12,917 bases of DNA. Source: an uncultured Bacillota bacterium. GTDB lineage: Bacteria > Bacillota_I > Bacilli_A > RF39 > UBA660. Numbering within the stretch: the stretch's first letter is position 1; each line of letters begins with the position of its first letter. The translations under genes and the position numbers were made by a program. Below the pieces are notes generated by a model that saw nothing but the letters and a program-made list of their open reading frames with translations, did not search any database and was not told the DNA's origin. Shown here piece after piece: positions 6,664-12,917 of the stretch. The stretch lies in NCBI GenBank assembly GCA_947165195.1, contig CAMUZJ010000028.1, positions 1-12,917 on the forward strand, in the 5' to 3' direction.

Positions 6664-9144
6664 ATGAAATTAAAGTTTCGTGCAGATAAAGAAGATTGGA
6701 TTATCTTTTTAGCTTTTGCTCTTTTTCTTTTCTTTGTAATTGCGATTGGAATATCTAATATTTCAACATTTGCATCTACAGGAAATATGTCCGGATTAAA
6801 TCCGCTTCCTGCTTTAGCACCAGATTTAATAGTAGATACTTTAATCATTTATTTTTTATGCTTAGGAGGATTATTATTTAGTGTTAAATCTTATTTTTTT
6901 GAAAGCGAAAAAGGTTTTGGTATTGCTACTGAAAAAAAAGATAAAGGATACTCTAGATGGGCAAAGGAAAGAGAAATTAAAGATGAACTTGAAATGGTTG
7001 AGATTAAGCAAAGCCATTCTAAAGTAGCAGGAGTTCCTATCATCTTAAATTCTAAAGAGATGTGGGTAGATAATAGTGAATATCACTCATTAGTAATTGG
7101 TGCTACTGGATCTGGTAAAACACAGACAGTAATTTTACCACAAGTTCATAGTTTAGCAAAAGCAAGAGAATCTATGATTATTACAGATCCTAAAGGTGAA
7201 ATTTATGAAAAAACAAGTAATATGTTGCGCGCAAAAGGCTATCAAGTATTACTTTTAAATATTCGTAATCCACAAAATGGTAATTCATGGAATCCTATGA
7301 CACTTCCTTACCAAATGTATAAAAATGGTAATCAAGATAAAGCTATTGAGTTATTGGATGACCTAGCTTTAAATATTCTTTATGATGAAAGTAATAAAAA
7401 TGCTGATCCATTTTGGGAAAAGACAAGTGCAGATTATTTTTCTGGAGTAGCTTTAGGACTTTTTGAAGATGGAAAAGCAGAAGAGATAAATATCAATAGT
7501 ATTTCTCTTATGACTACTGTTGGAGAAGAAAAGTTTGGTGGTTCAACTTATATAAAAGAATATTTTTCTGATAAAGATCCTGGAAGTGCAGCTGCGATAG
7601 ATGCCTCTAGTACGATTATGGCTCCTAATGAAACAAAGCTTAGTATTTTATCTGTATTTAAACAAAAAGTGAAGTTATTTTCTTCTCGTGATAATTTAAG
7701 TGAGATGTTGTCTTATAGTGATATTGATTTAGAAAGTATTGGAGAAAAACCAACAGCAGTATTTGTAGTTATTCAAGATGAAAAGAAAACATATCACTCT
7801 TTAGTAACTATTTTCTTAAAACAAGTATATGAGACTTTAATTGCTACTGCCCAAAAGCATGGAGGAAAACTTCCTGTCCGTACCAACTTTTTGTTGGATG
7901 AGTTTGCTAATATGCCACCTTTAAAAGATGTTACGACTATGATAACGGCTGCTAGATCGAGAGGTATTCGATTTACAATGATTATTCAAAACTTTGCACA
8001 ATTAGATTCTGTTTATGGAGAAAAAGAAGCGGATACTATCCGTGGAAACTGTGGTAATATTATCTATTTAATAACAACAGAATTAAAAGCCTTAGAAGAA
8101 ATTTCTAAGATGTGTGGAGAAGTAAAATCTAAAAAAGATGATAAAACTGCATCTACTCCATTAGTAACAATATCCGACTTACAAAGGATGAAACAATTTG
8201 AAGTAATCATTTTAAGAATGAGAAAATTGCCATTCAAAACAAAATTTACTCCATATTTTGAATTAGATTGGGGTAAGCGTTATCCAAAAGCAGATTATCC
8301 TGTAAGACTAAAACGTGAGGTTCATACATTTGATATCAAAGAATTTGTAAAAAATTCTAAAAAGAAAAAATTGTTAGAAATGATGAATTCAACTTCTATT
8401 GATGATAATAATAGTAGTGTTGGTAGTGGAAGTTCTCCTTCTTTGAATAATATACCAAGGCCAACTATTATGCCATATAGTAAAGAAGAGTCAGACTTTA
8501 AAGATTTCTTATCACATAATGTAGCTAGTCATCCTTCTACCGCTCCATTCTCACCAATGGATATGCCTTCATTTGAAAAAGAAAACTTTTCACCTGAAAG
8601 CACTCCATCTTTTATGAATCAAAGTACAATATCGAATTCTTCATCTAATAGCTTAGAAGATGATGATTTAGGCTTTGATGTCGATGAATTAGTTAGAAAA
8701 ATAGATGCAAAGATTGCTGAGTTAGAAGAAGAAGAGAGAAGAGAAAAAGAAGAGCAGGCTAAGAAAAATGCAATGCAGAGTTCTCCAGTTGTATCTCATG
8801 AGGAATTATCAGAAGGTGATAAAGATAAAGAGAAAGAAAGAACATCAAAAATTTCTGATGCCACTATAGTAGAACAACCTGAAAAAGGTGCAAAAGAAAA
8901 ACTATCAGATACTTCATCAGTTTCTGGTGCTACAGCATCAGCTATTAATGATATAAAAGTTATTAGTAATATACAATCTAATAAATCTAATGAGTCTTTA
9001 AAAGAATCTAAGATGGTAGAACCTTCTAGAAATCAGGCAAATGCTACTTATAAAACAGATACTAAACAAAATAATAAATCTAATTTAGATTTAAATGATA
9101 ATATAGATGATGATGATTTCTTTGATGATTTCTTTGATAATTAG
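6664..9144 (+). CDS. VirD4/TraG-type coupling ATPase with a long acidic C-terminal tail
   Basis: This is a coupling protein that would bring substrate to the secretion channel. Two membrane helices (about residues 12-30 and 55-76) precede a cytosolic RecA-like ATPase: Walker A GATGSGKT (146-153), TDPKGE (174-179), NSWNP shortly after, and Walker B LLDEF (410-414) followed by an ARSRG segment. These follow the TraG/VirD4 family order and look intact. The catalytic core ends near residue 565. About 260 extra residues follow that are Ser/Asn/Lys/Glu-rich, probably disordered, with one likely helix at about 664-702 (DLGFDVDELVRKI, then Glu/Lys-rich). The extreme C-terminus (811-826) is a run of Asp with Phe pairs. 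The 826-residue length exceeds typical members because of this tail. The gene has its own promoter and an AAAGGAAG ribosome site. The substrate is unknown because no relaxase is visible. Confidence 0.92.
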   Translation: MKLKFRADKEDWIIFLAFALFLFFVIAIGISNISTFASTGNMSGLNPLPALAPDLIVDTLIIYFLCLGGLLFSVKSYFFESEKGFGIATEKKDKGYSRWAKEREIKDELEMVEIKQSHSKVAGVPIILNSKEMWVDNSEYHSLVIGATGSGKTQTVILPQVHSLAKARESMIITDPKGEIYEKTSNMLRAKGYQVLLLNIRNPQNGNSWNPMTLPYQMYKNGNQDKAIELLDDLALNILYDESNKNADPFWEKTSADYFSGVALGLFEDGKAEEININSISLMTTVGEEKFGGSTYIKEYFSDKDPGSAAAIDASSTIMAPNETKLSILSVFKQKVKLFSSRDNLSEMLSYSDIDLESIGEKPTAVFVVIQDEKKTYHSLVTIFLKQVYETLIATAQKHGGKLPVRTNFLLDEFANMPPLKDVTTMITAARSRGIRFTMIIQNFAQLDSVYGEKEADTIRGNCGNIIYLITTELKALEEISKMCGEVKSKKDDKTASTPLVTISDLQRMKQFEVIILRMRKLPFKTKFTPYFELDWGKRYPKADYPVRLKREVHTFDIKEFVKNSKKKKLLEMMNSTSIDDNNSSVGSGSSPSLNNIPRPTIMPYSKEESDFKDFLSHNVASHPSTAPFSPMDMPSFEKENFSPESTPSFMNQSTISNSSSNSLEDDDLGFDVDELVRKIDAKIAELEEEERREKEEQAKKNAMQSSPVVSHEELSEGDKDKEKERTSKISDATIVEQPEKGAKEKLSDTSSVSGATASAINDIKVISNIQSNKSNESLKESKMVEPSRNQANATYKTDTKQNNKSNLDLNDNIDDDDFFDDFFDN

Positions 9145-9161
9145 AAAGGAGAATAGTTTCT

Positions 9162-10427
9162 ATGGATTTTGAAGGAAAAAATAAAGCAGATGCCATTAGA
9201 GAAGATATGATGGTAGATGAAAAAGATAATTACGATGATTATGAAGAAGAAGATTTAGATTTTGATTCTTCTAATTACGAAGAAGAAAATGGGGAAGAAA
9301 AACCAAAAAATAACCAAAATAAGGATGAATTTAAAAAGAAAATAATTAAGTATATGATAGTTGTAGTAGCAGTTATTGTTATACTATTACTATTATTACA
9401 AATTATTTCTAAGTTTTCTTCCAAAAAATATACAACCGAAGATGTAGAAAAAATTATGCAAACAGCAGCAGAAAACTATTTTAAGGATTATCCTTATAAC
9501 CTTCCACAAGAAGATAACCAAACGGTTGAGATAAGTGTTGATAATTTAGTAGCTGCCAAAAAAATGAATTCTTTACGTGATTATTTTGGAAAAAATGTAA
9601 ATTGTACAGGAACAGTTCAAGTTACGAAATTAAGTTCTAATTATTCTTATTCTCCTTACTTGATTTGTGATAATCAAACTTCTACTAAAAAATTTGCTGT
9701 TTCTTTAACAGAAGATAACAATATTGTAACAAGCGGTTATGGCTTATATAGAATGGGAAATGATTATGTCTTCCGTGGAGAAAAAGTAAATAACTATGTA
9801 CAACTAGATAATGAACTATGGAGAATTGTTAGAGTAAATGGAGATAATACAATATTATTAACTTTAGCAAATACAACCAATTATGGTTACTCTTATGATG
9901 ATCGTTACAACGTAGAAAAAGATTATGATTCAGGAATTAATAATTACGCAACAAGTAGAATAAAAGAATTACTTGATACAATTTATGCTCAAGAAAATGA
10001 TGAACAAATGAAAGCAATCTTTTCTAAAAATGATAAAGTACGATTAGTTCCTTTTGATTTATGCATTGGAAAAATGAATACCAAAGATAGTACACATAAT
10101 AATTCTTTAGAATGTAGTCAAAAAATATCAACAAAAATTGGATTGCTTACAGTAAGCGATTTTATGAATGCTAGTATCGATACAGGCTGTACAACCACAA
10201 CTAGTCGTTCTTGTAAAAACTATAATTATTTAACAGATTATTATAGTTATTGGTTGGTAACAGCAAATTCTGAAAATTCTTATACATCTTTTGCAGTATT
10301 AGAAAATATTATTGATGTAGCAGAAACAAATAAATATTATGGATTAAGACCAGTTGTAACTTTAAGCTCAAGTGTAGTTGTAGTAGGTGGAGATGGAAGT
10401 TTAAATAATCCATATACTGTTCGATAG
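9162..10427 (+). CDS. Single-pass membrane protein with an acidic cytosolic tail and a DUF6273-like extracellular domain
   Basis: Residues 1-58 are cytosolic and strongly acidic (DNYDDYEEEDLDFD, then further Glu-rich sequence). A basic cluster (FKKKIIK) and one membrane helix (about 61-83) follow, then about 335 extracellular residues. The C-terminal part has ELWRIVRVNGDNTILLTL (from 218) and YGLRPVVTLSSS (from 393), ending GGDGSLNNPYTV. This pattern is shared by DUF6273-like or pilin-associated surface domains common in gut Firmicutes. Residues 90-175, with SLRDYFGKNVNCTGTV, resemble the middle of such surface proteins. Six cysteines (148, 169, 301, 318, 343, 351) all lie outside and could form disulfides. 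The gene follows the coupling ATPase by 17 bases behind AAAGGAG and ends at the terminator, so it is the last gene of the secretion block. A surface-contact or channel-accessory role is inferred only from topology and position. Confidence 0.65.
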   Translation: MDFEGKNKADAIREDMMVDEKDNYDDYEEEDLDFDSSNYEEENGEEKPKNNQNKDEFKKKIIKYMIVVVAVIVILLLLLQIISKFSSKKYTTEDVEKIMQTAAENYFKDYPYNLPQEDNQTVEISVDNLVAAKKMNSLRDYFGKNVNCTGTVQVTKLSSNYSYSPYLICDNQTSTKKFAVSLTEDNNIVTSGYGLYRMGNDYVFRGEKVNNYVQLDNELWRIVRVNGDNTILLTLANTTNYGYSYDDRYNVEKDYDSGINNYATSRIKELLDTIYAQENDEQMKAIFSKNDKVRLVPFDLCIGKMNTKDSTHNNSLECSQKISTKIGLLTVSDFMNASIDTGCTTTTSRSCKNYNYLTDYYSYWLVTANSENSYTSFAVLENIIDVAETNKYYGLRPVVTLSSSVVVVGGDGSLNNPYTVR

Positions 10428-10457
10428 GAGTCTATCATAAGATAGATTCTTTTTTTT
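10428..10457 (+). terminator. Intrinsic terminator closing the secretion block
   Basis: A nine-pair stem (GAGTCTATC at 10428-10436 with GATAGATTC at 10441-10449, including one G-T wobble) has the loop ATAA and is followed by eight T. It begins directly after the stop codon at 10425-10427. It separates the secretion genes from the downstream housekeeping genes. Confidence 0.88.
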
Positions 10458-10481
10458 GCATATATTAATAGGGGTGATAAT

Positions 10482-10772
10482 ATGGATATTAGTTTAGAAG
10501 AACTGATTAAAAAAAATCAAAATAATAAGTTAAATATTATAGATATTCGAGATCAATATTCTTACGAGAAAAGTCATATAATAGGTGCTAAAAATATTCC
10601 TTTTTCTAAGTTAATGAGAGAACCAGAGTCGTACTTAAATTATCAAGAAACATATTATATTTATTGTTATTCTGGAAATACAAGTCAAAAAGTAGTACAT
10701 ATCTTACATGCAAGAGGATATCATGTATTTAATATTCAAGGTGGATTTAAGAATTACTTGTTAAGAAAATAG
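10482..10772 (+). CDS. Single-domain rhodanese-like sulfurtransferase
   Basis: The 96-residue protein is one complete rhodanese domain with no signal peptide, so it acts in the cytosol. It shows the family's IIDIRDQYSYEKSHIIGAKNIPF segment (19-41), containing the conserved D-x-R and the G-x-x-N-I-P element. The active-site loop YCYSGNTS (61-68) has the persulfide-carrying Cys62. A YHVFNIQGG segment near the C-terminus also matches the family. Such proteins move sulfane sulfur between thiols, and the acceptor here is not evident. GGGGTGAT lies just upstream of the ATG. Only 24 bases separate the gene from the terminator, and no convincing promoter fits there; a weak -10-like TATATT (10461-10466) lacks a good -35. 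Transcription may come from terminator read-through. Confidence 0.9.
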   Translation: MDISLEELIKKNQNNKLNIIDIRDQYSYEKSHIIGAKNIPFSKLMREPESYLNYQETYYIYCYSGNTSQKVVHILHARGYHVFNIQGGFKNYLLRK

Positions 10773-10786
10773 ATTTGTAATATAAT
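10758..10786 (+). promoter_or_regulatory. Predicted sigma-A promoter before the DedA-like gene
   Basis: TTGTTA (10758-10763) and a perfect TATAAT (10781-10786) are spaced by 17 bases. The -35 overlaps the end of the rhodanese gene. Transcription would start near 10793, at the ribosome-binding sequence AGAAGGTG, giving a leader of only about ten bases. AT-rich sequence makes chance matches more likely, so this is less certain than the promoter at 6612. Confidence 0.5.
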
Positions 10787-10802
10787 TATTCCAGAAGGTG
10801 GT

Positions 10803-11396
10803 ATGTTGGAAGCTATAACAAATTTAATTACTAAATTGTTGGAGTTTTGTACTTATTATTTATCTATAGGCGGTCCACTTTTTGGAATGTTTTTATTAGT
10901 AGCAGAAGCATTTATTCCTATTTTGCCACTTAATCTATTTGTTGCATTAAATGTAAACACCTTTGGATTATTATTAGGCATTGCTATCTCTTGGATAGGT
11001 ACTTGTATAGGATGTTTTTTATGTTTTATGCTTTTTTCTACATTATCCAATAAATTTATCTATAAGTTTATGAAAAAAAAGACTAGGGAAAGAGTTGAAA
11101 AAGTTTCAGAAGAATTAAAAAATATTAGTTTATCTGGTTTAGTTTTATTAATTACTTTGCCCTTTGTTCCCTCTTTTTTGATTAATATAGTATCCGGCAT
11201 AGTAGGAATATCAAAAAAGAAATTTCTTGCTTCTTTACTTATTGGAAAATTTTTTATGATTATTTTTTGGGGATATGTTGGAAAAAGTTTTTTAGAAAGT
11301 CTTACAGATATAAGAGCTATCCTTTATGTAGTGATTGCGATTGCTGTAGGATATCTTATATCGAAATTAGTAAGTAAAAAAATGAATATAGAATAA
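10803..11396 (+). CDS. DedA/TVP38-type (VTT domain) membrane protein
   Basis: The protein has 197 residues and several membrane helices (roughly 22-48, 52-80, 110-135, 140-160 and 170-190). EAFIPILPLNLF (35-46) and LPFVPSFLINIVSGIVG (119-135) match the paired re-entrant motifs of the VTT/DedA superfamily, whose members act as lipid flippases or scramblases, for example of undecaprenyl phosphate or phosphatidylethanolamine. The Arg normally found three residues before the first Pro of the second motif is Ile117 here, so function may differ. Start: ATG at 10803 lies only four bases after AAGG; TTG at 10806 would sit at a more usual distance and change the protein by one residue. It lies 30 bases after the rhodanese gene and 12 before rmuC. 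Confidence 0.8.
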   Translation: MLEAITNLITKLLEFCTYYLSIGGPLFGMFLLVAEAFIPILPLNLFVALNVNTFGLLLGIAISWIGTCIGCFLCFMLFSTLSNKFIYKFMKKKTRERVEKVSEELKNISLSGLVLLITLPFVPSFLINIVSGIVGISKKKFLASLLIGKFFMIIFWGYVGKSFLESLTDIRAILYVVIAIAVGYLISKLVSKKMNIE

Positions 11397-11408
11397 AAAG
11401 GTGTTGTT

Positions 11409-12491
11409 ATGGATTATATTATTATTGGATTATTAATTGTAGTTATTATATTACTTATTATATCTATTTCAAAAAAGATTAATGAAAGTAATATTACCGA
11501 GAGACTAGGTAAATTAGAAGTGGCATTAACAAAAGAAATGGGAGACTTTAAAAATGATTTAAATGGCGATTTAAATAAAAATTTTCGAGAGTTAAATGAA
11601 CAAGTAGAAAGAAGATTACTGGCAATTAACGAAAAAGTAAATGAGCGACTTGATCAAAATTTTGAAAAGACCAATAAAACATTTATGAATGTAATTGAAA
11701 GACTTTCTAAAATAGATGAAGCTCAGAAAAAGATAGATAGTTTATCGATGGATATTGTAAGTTTACAAAGTATTTTAACAGATAAAAAGACTAGAGGAAT
11801 TTACGGAGAAGTCAATTTAAAACATATTTTAACTAGTGTATTTGGAGAGAAAAACGATACTATTTATAGATTACAATATACCTTATCCACTGGTGTCATA
11901 GCTGATTGTGTATTATTTGCACCGAAGCCATTAGGAACACTTGCGATTGATTCTAAATTTCCATTAGAACATTACCAATTAATGGTAGACAAGACATTAA
12001 CGCAGGATATGAGAGATAATTATGAGAAGATGTTTAAGACTGATATGAAAAGGCATATAGATGCAATTAGTAGTAAGTATATTATTCCGGGGGAGACTAC
12101 AGATCAAGCAATTTTATTTTTACCGGCAGAAGCTATATTTGCAGAAGTAAATGCGTATCATCAAGATATTATTCAATATGCGTATAAAAAACGAGTATGG
12201 ATTACATCTCCTACAACTTTAATTTCTACTTTGACAGTTGTACAGATGGTTATTCGCAATTTAGAAAGAGATAAGTATGCATCTGTTATTCATGAAGAGT
12301 TAAATAAATTAGGATTGGAGTTTGCAAGATATCGAGATCGTTGGGATAAGTTAGCTCGTAGTATTCAAGCAGTCAATAAAGATGTAGAAAATGTTTATAT
12401 TACAACAGATAAAATTACCAAGCGCTTTGAATCGATTAATTATGCTGATGTAGGAAAATTAAAAGACAATGATAAAAGCTTTTTAGATTAA
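11409..12491 (+). CDS. rmuC: RmuC-family protein (DNA recombination/PD-(D/E)XK-like)
   Basis: RmuC proteins limit inversions at short inverted repeats, and the family is thought to carry a PD-(D/E)XK-type nuclease core. Here one N-terminal membrane helix (about residues 3-20) precedes a long coiled coil (about 25-118). The conserved core opens with LTDKKTRGIYGEVNLKHIL (from 123) and contains LAIDSKFPLEHYQ (from 178). A LPAEAIFAEV segment and ITSPTTLISTL follow, all in family order. At 360 residues it is shorter than the common 400-470 because the coiled coil is short; the core appears complete. The ATG follows AAAAGGTG, 12 bases after the DedA-like stop, so the two genes are probably one transcript ending at the terminator just downstream. 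Confidence 0.93.
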   Translation: MDYIIIGLLIVVIILLIISISKKINESNITERLGKLEVALTKEMGDFKNDLNGDLNKNFRELNEQVERRLLAINEKVNERLDQNFEKTNKTFMNVIERLSKIDEAQKKIDSLSMDIVSLQSILTDKKTRGIYGEVNLKHILTSVFGEKNDTIYRLQYTLSTGVIADCVLFAPKPLGTLAIDSKFPLEHYQLMVDKTLTQDMRDNYEKMFKTDMKRHIDAISSKYIIPGETTDQAILFLPAEAIFAEVNAYHQDIIQYAYKKRVWITSPTTLISTLTVVQMVIRNLERDKYASVIHEELNKLGLEFARYRDRWDKLARSIQAVNKDVENVYITTDKITKRFESINYADVGKLKDNDKSFLD

Positions 12492-12517
12492 AAGTCCTCT
12501 ATTTTGGAGGATTTTTT
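12490..12517 (+). terminator. Intrinsic terminator after rmuC
   Basis: The stem AAAAGTCCTC (12490-12499) pairs with GAGGATTTTTT (12507-12517) around the loop TATTTTG. It has five strong pairs, one G-T wobble and an A-T extension, followed or formed by a T-run. It starts at the rmuC stop codon. The A-tract on the left could give weak termination in the opposite direction. Confidence 0.85.
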
Positions 12518-12527
12518 CATTTTAAAT

Positions 12528-12557
12528 AAAAAAGATTACGTAAATTTTTTCGTAATC
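12528..12557 (-). terminator. Minus-strand intrinsic terminator (perfect 7-bp inverted repeat)
   Basis: On the minus strand GATTACG (12557-12551) and CGTAATC (12540-12534) form a perfect seven-pair stem with a ten-base AT loop, followed by six T (12533-12528). No T-run follows on the plus strand, so it faces the minus-strand genes to its right. It lies back to back with the rmuC terminator, as expected between converging transcription units. Confidence 0.75.
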
Positions 12558-12584
12558 AAAATATAAAATAATTTATTATACATT

Positions 12585-12737
12585 TCATTCTTTTTTTAAT
12601 TTTTCTAGTGTTTTTATATCAAGATTTGTGTAAGAGAAAATTGATTCTATTGAAAAATTTTGTAATAAAAGATTTTTGGCAATTTCTATACTTGCTTTTT
12701 TTCCTTCTTCTAATTGATCCACATCTATTGGTACATT
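12585..12737 (-). pseudogene. C-terminal remnant of an Rpn/PD-(D/E)XK transposase-family nuclease
   Basis: The minus strand encodes about 50 residues with no start codon in a usable place: an in-frame TAA lies at 12740-12738. The peptide runs PIDVDQLEEGKKASIEIAKN, then LLLQNFSIESIFSYTNLDIK and TLEKLKKE before TGA. This matches the C-terminal end of Rpn (YhgA-like, recombination-promoting nuclease) proteins, which typically read EGKKEGKIEIAKKLL, then I-x-x-I-x-x-x-T-G-L-x-x-x-x-I-x-x-L. The nuclease domain is absent. An ATG (12738-12736) behind AAAGAGG is one base out of frame and reaches a stop after three codons; a single-base change there would open the 50-residue frame. It is probably a decayed insertion. 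A short Rpn C-terminal protein is the less likely alternative. Confidence 0.55.
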
Positions 12738-12807
12738 TTAAAAATACCTCTTTAGTTAATATTATATAAAAATTGTTATATATAAGATAATATAGAATTT
12801 TTTTGAA

Positions 12808-12917
12808 TTAATAATCTATCTTCATAGCTTCTTTTATTTTTTTTATTTGCTCTTTGGCTTTATCTCTTGCACTAGTAGTTCCTTCATCAAGAATTCTTTG
12901 TACTTCTTCTGGGTGTT
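12808..12917 (-). CDS. trpS: Partial: C-terminus of tryptophanyl-tRNA synthetase
   Basis: Only the last 35 codons are inside the window; the gene continues past the right edge. The peptide, beginning HPEEVQRILDEGTTSARDKA and continuing KEQIKKIKEAMKIDY, matches the C-terminal helix of class I TrpRS, whose family ending is roughly V-x-x-I-L-x-x-G-x-x-x-A-R-x-x-A followed by T-L-x-x-V-x-x-A-M-G-L. The full enzyme charges tRNA-Trp. The stop is TAA at 12810-12808. No terminator follows directly, so transcription may run on through the Rpn remnant to the hairpin near 12540. The call rests on a short segment. Confidence 0.7.
   Translation of the reverse strand, partial: HPEEVQRILDEGTTSARDKAKEQIKKIKEAMKIDY

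Noticed and set aside
9087..9144. GAT/TTC-rich repeated stretch as a DNA repeat element
   Set aside because: It is in frame and explained by the Asp/Phe tail codons of the VirD4-like protein.
12741..12807. Minus-strand promoter between trpS and the Rpn remnant
   Set aside because: A TATAAT is present, but the region is almost all A/T and no acceptable -35 lies at the right distance.
1..12917. Mycoplasma-type code (TGA as Trp)
   Set aside because: TGA ends the VirB4 N-terminal gene and the Rpn remnant, and Trp is encoded by TGG throughout.
1..12917. CRISPR array, tRNA, rRNA or insertion-sequence ends
   Set aside because: No regularly spaced repeats, cloverleaf-like sequences or terminal inverted repeats with a transposase were seen on either strand.

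Overview
The window is AT-rich with purine-rich Shine-Dalgarno sequences and strong sigma-A-like promoters. Its genes end at TAA, TAG and TGA, and tryptophan is encoded by TGG, so it uses the standard bacterial code and not the Mollicutes code. This fits a low-GC Firmicute, perhaps a gut Bacilli or Mycoplasmatota-related lineage that keeps code 11 (RF39-like or Erysipelotrichales-like). That placement is an inference from gene content and base composition. It cannot be proven from this window.

Positions 1-10457 hold one plus-strand block that reads as a Gram-positive type IV secretion or conjugation apparatus. In order it contains: the C-terminal tail of a large protein cut by the left edge (probably the VirB6/TrbL-like channel subunit); a two-helix PrgI/VirB3-like protein; a VirB4 made as two polypeptides (an N-terminal piece and an ATPase piece joined by TGAATGA); a membrane-anchored wall hydrolase fusing a SpoIID-like domain to a C39-like cysteine peptidase; an unrecognised membrane-anchored extracytoplasmic protein with two DxDxDG motifs; a VirD4/TraG-type coupling ATPase behind its own near-consensus promoter; and a single-pass protein with an acidic cytosolic tail and an extracellular DUF6273-like domain. 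A good intrinsic terminator closes the block. VirB4 and VirD4 would energise the machine, the PrgI and VirB6-like proteins would form the membrane channel, and the SpoIID-C39 protein would open peptidoglycan. No relaxase, integrase, oriT or att site is visible, so conjugation is not shown; a resident protein or DNA secretion system is equally possible.

Positions 10482-12517 return to ordinary chromosomal genes on the same strand: a single-domain rhodanese, a DedA/TVP38-type membrane protein with its own predicted promoter, and rmuC, ending in a terminator.

Positions 12528-12917 run on the minus strand. From right to left they hold the C-terminal end of tryptophanyl-tRNA synthetase, cut by the right edge, then a start-less C-terminal remnant of an Rpn/PD-(D/E)XK transposase-like nuclease, then a perfect hairpin with a T-run acting as the minus-strand terminator.

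The most unusual points are the SpoIID-C39 hydrolase inside a type IV secretion locus, the paired cysteines of the extracytoplasmic domains, the acidic-aromatic tails shared by VirD4 and its neighbour, and the isolated Rpn C-terminal fragment.
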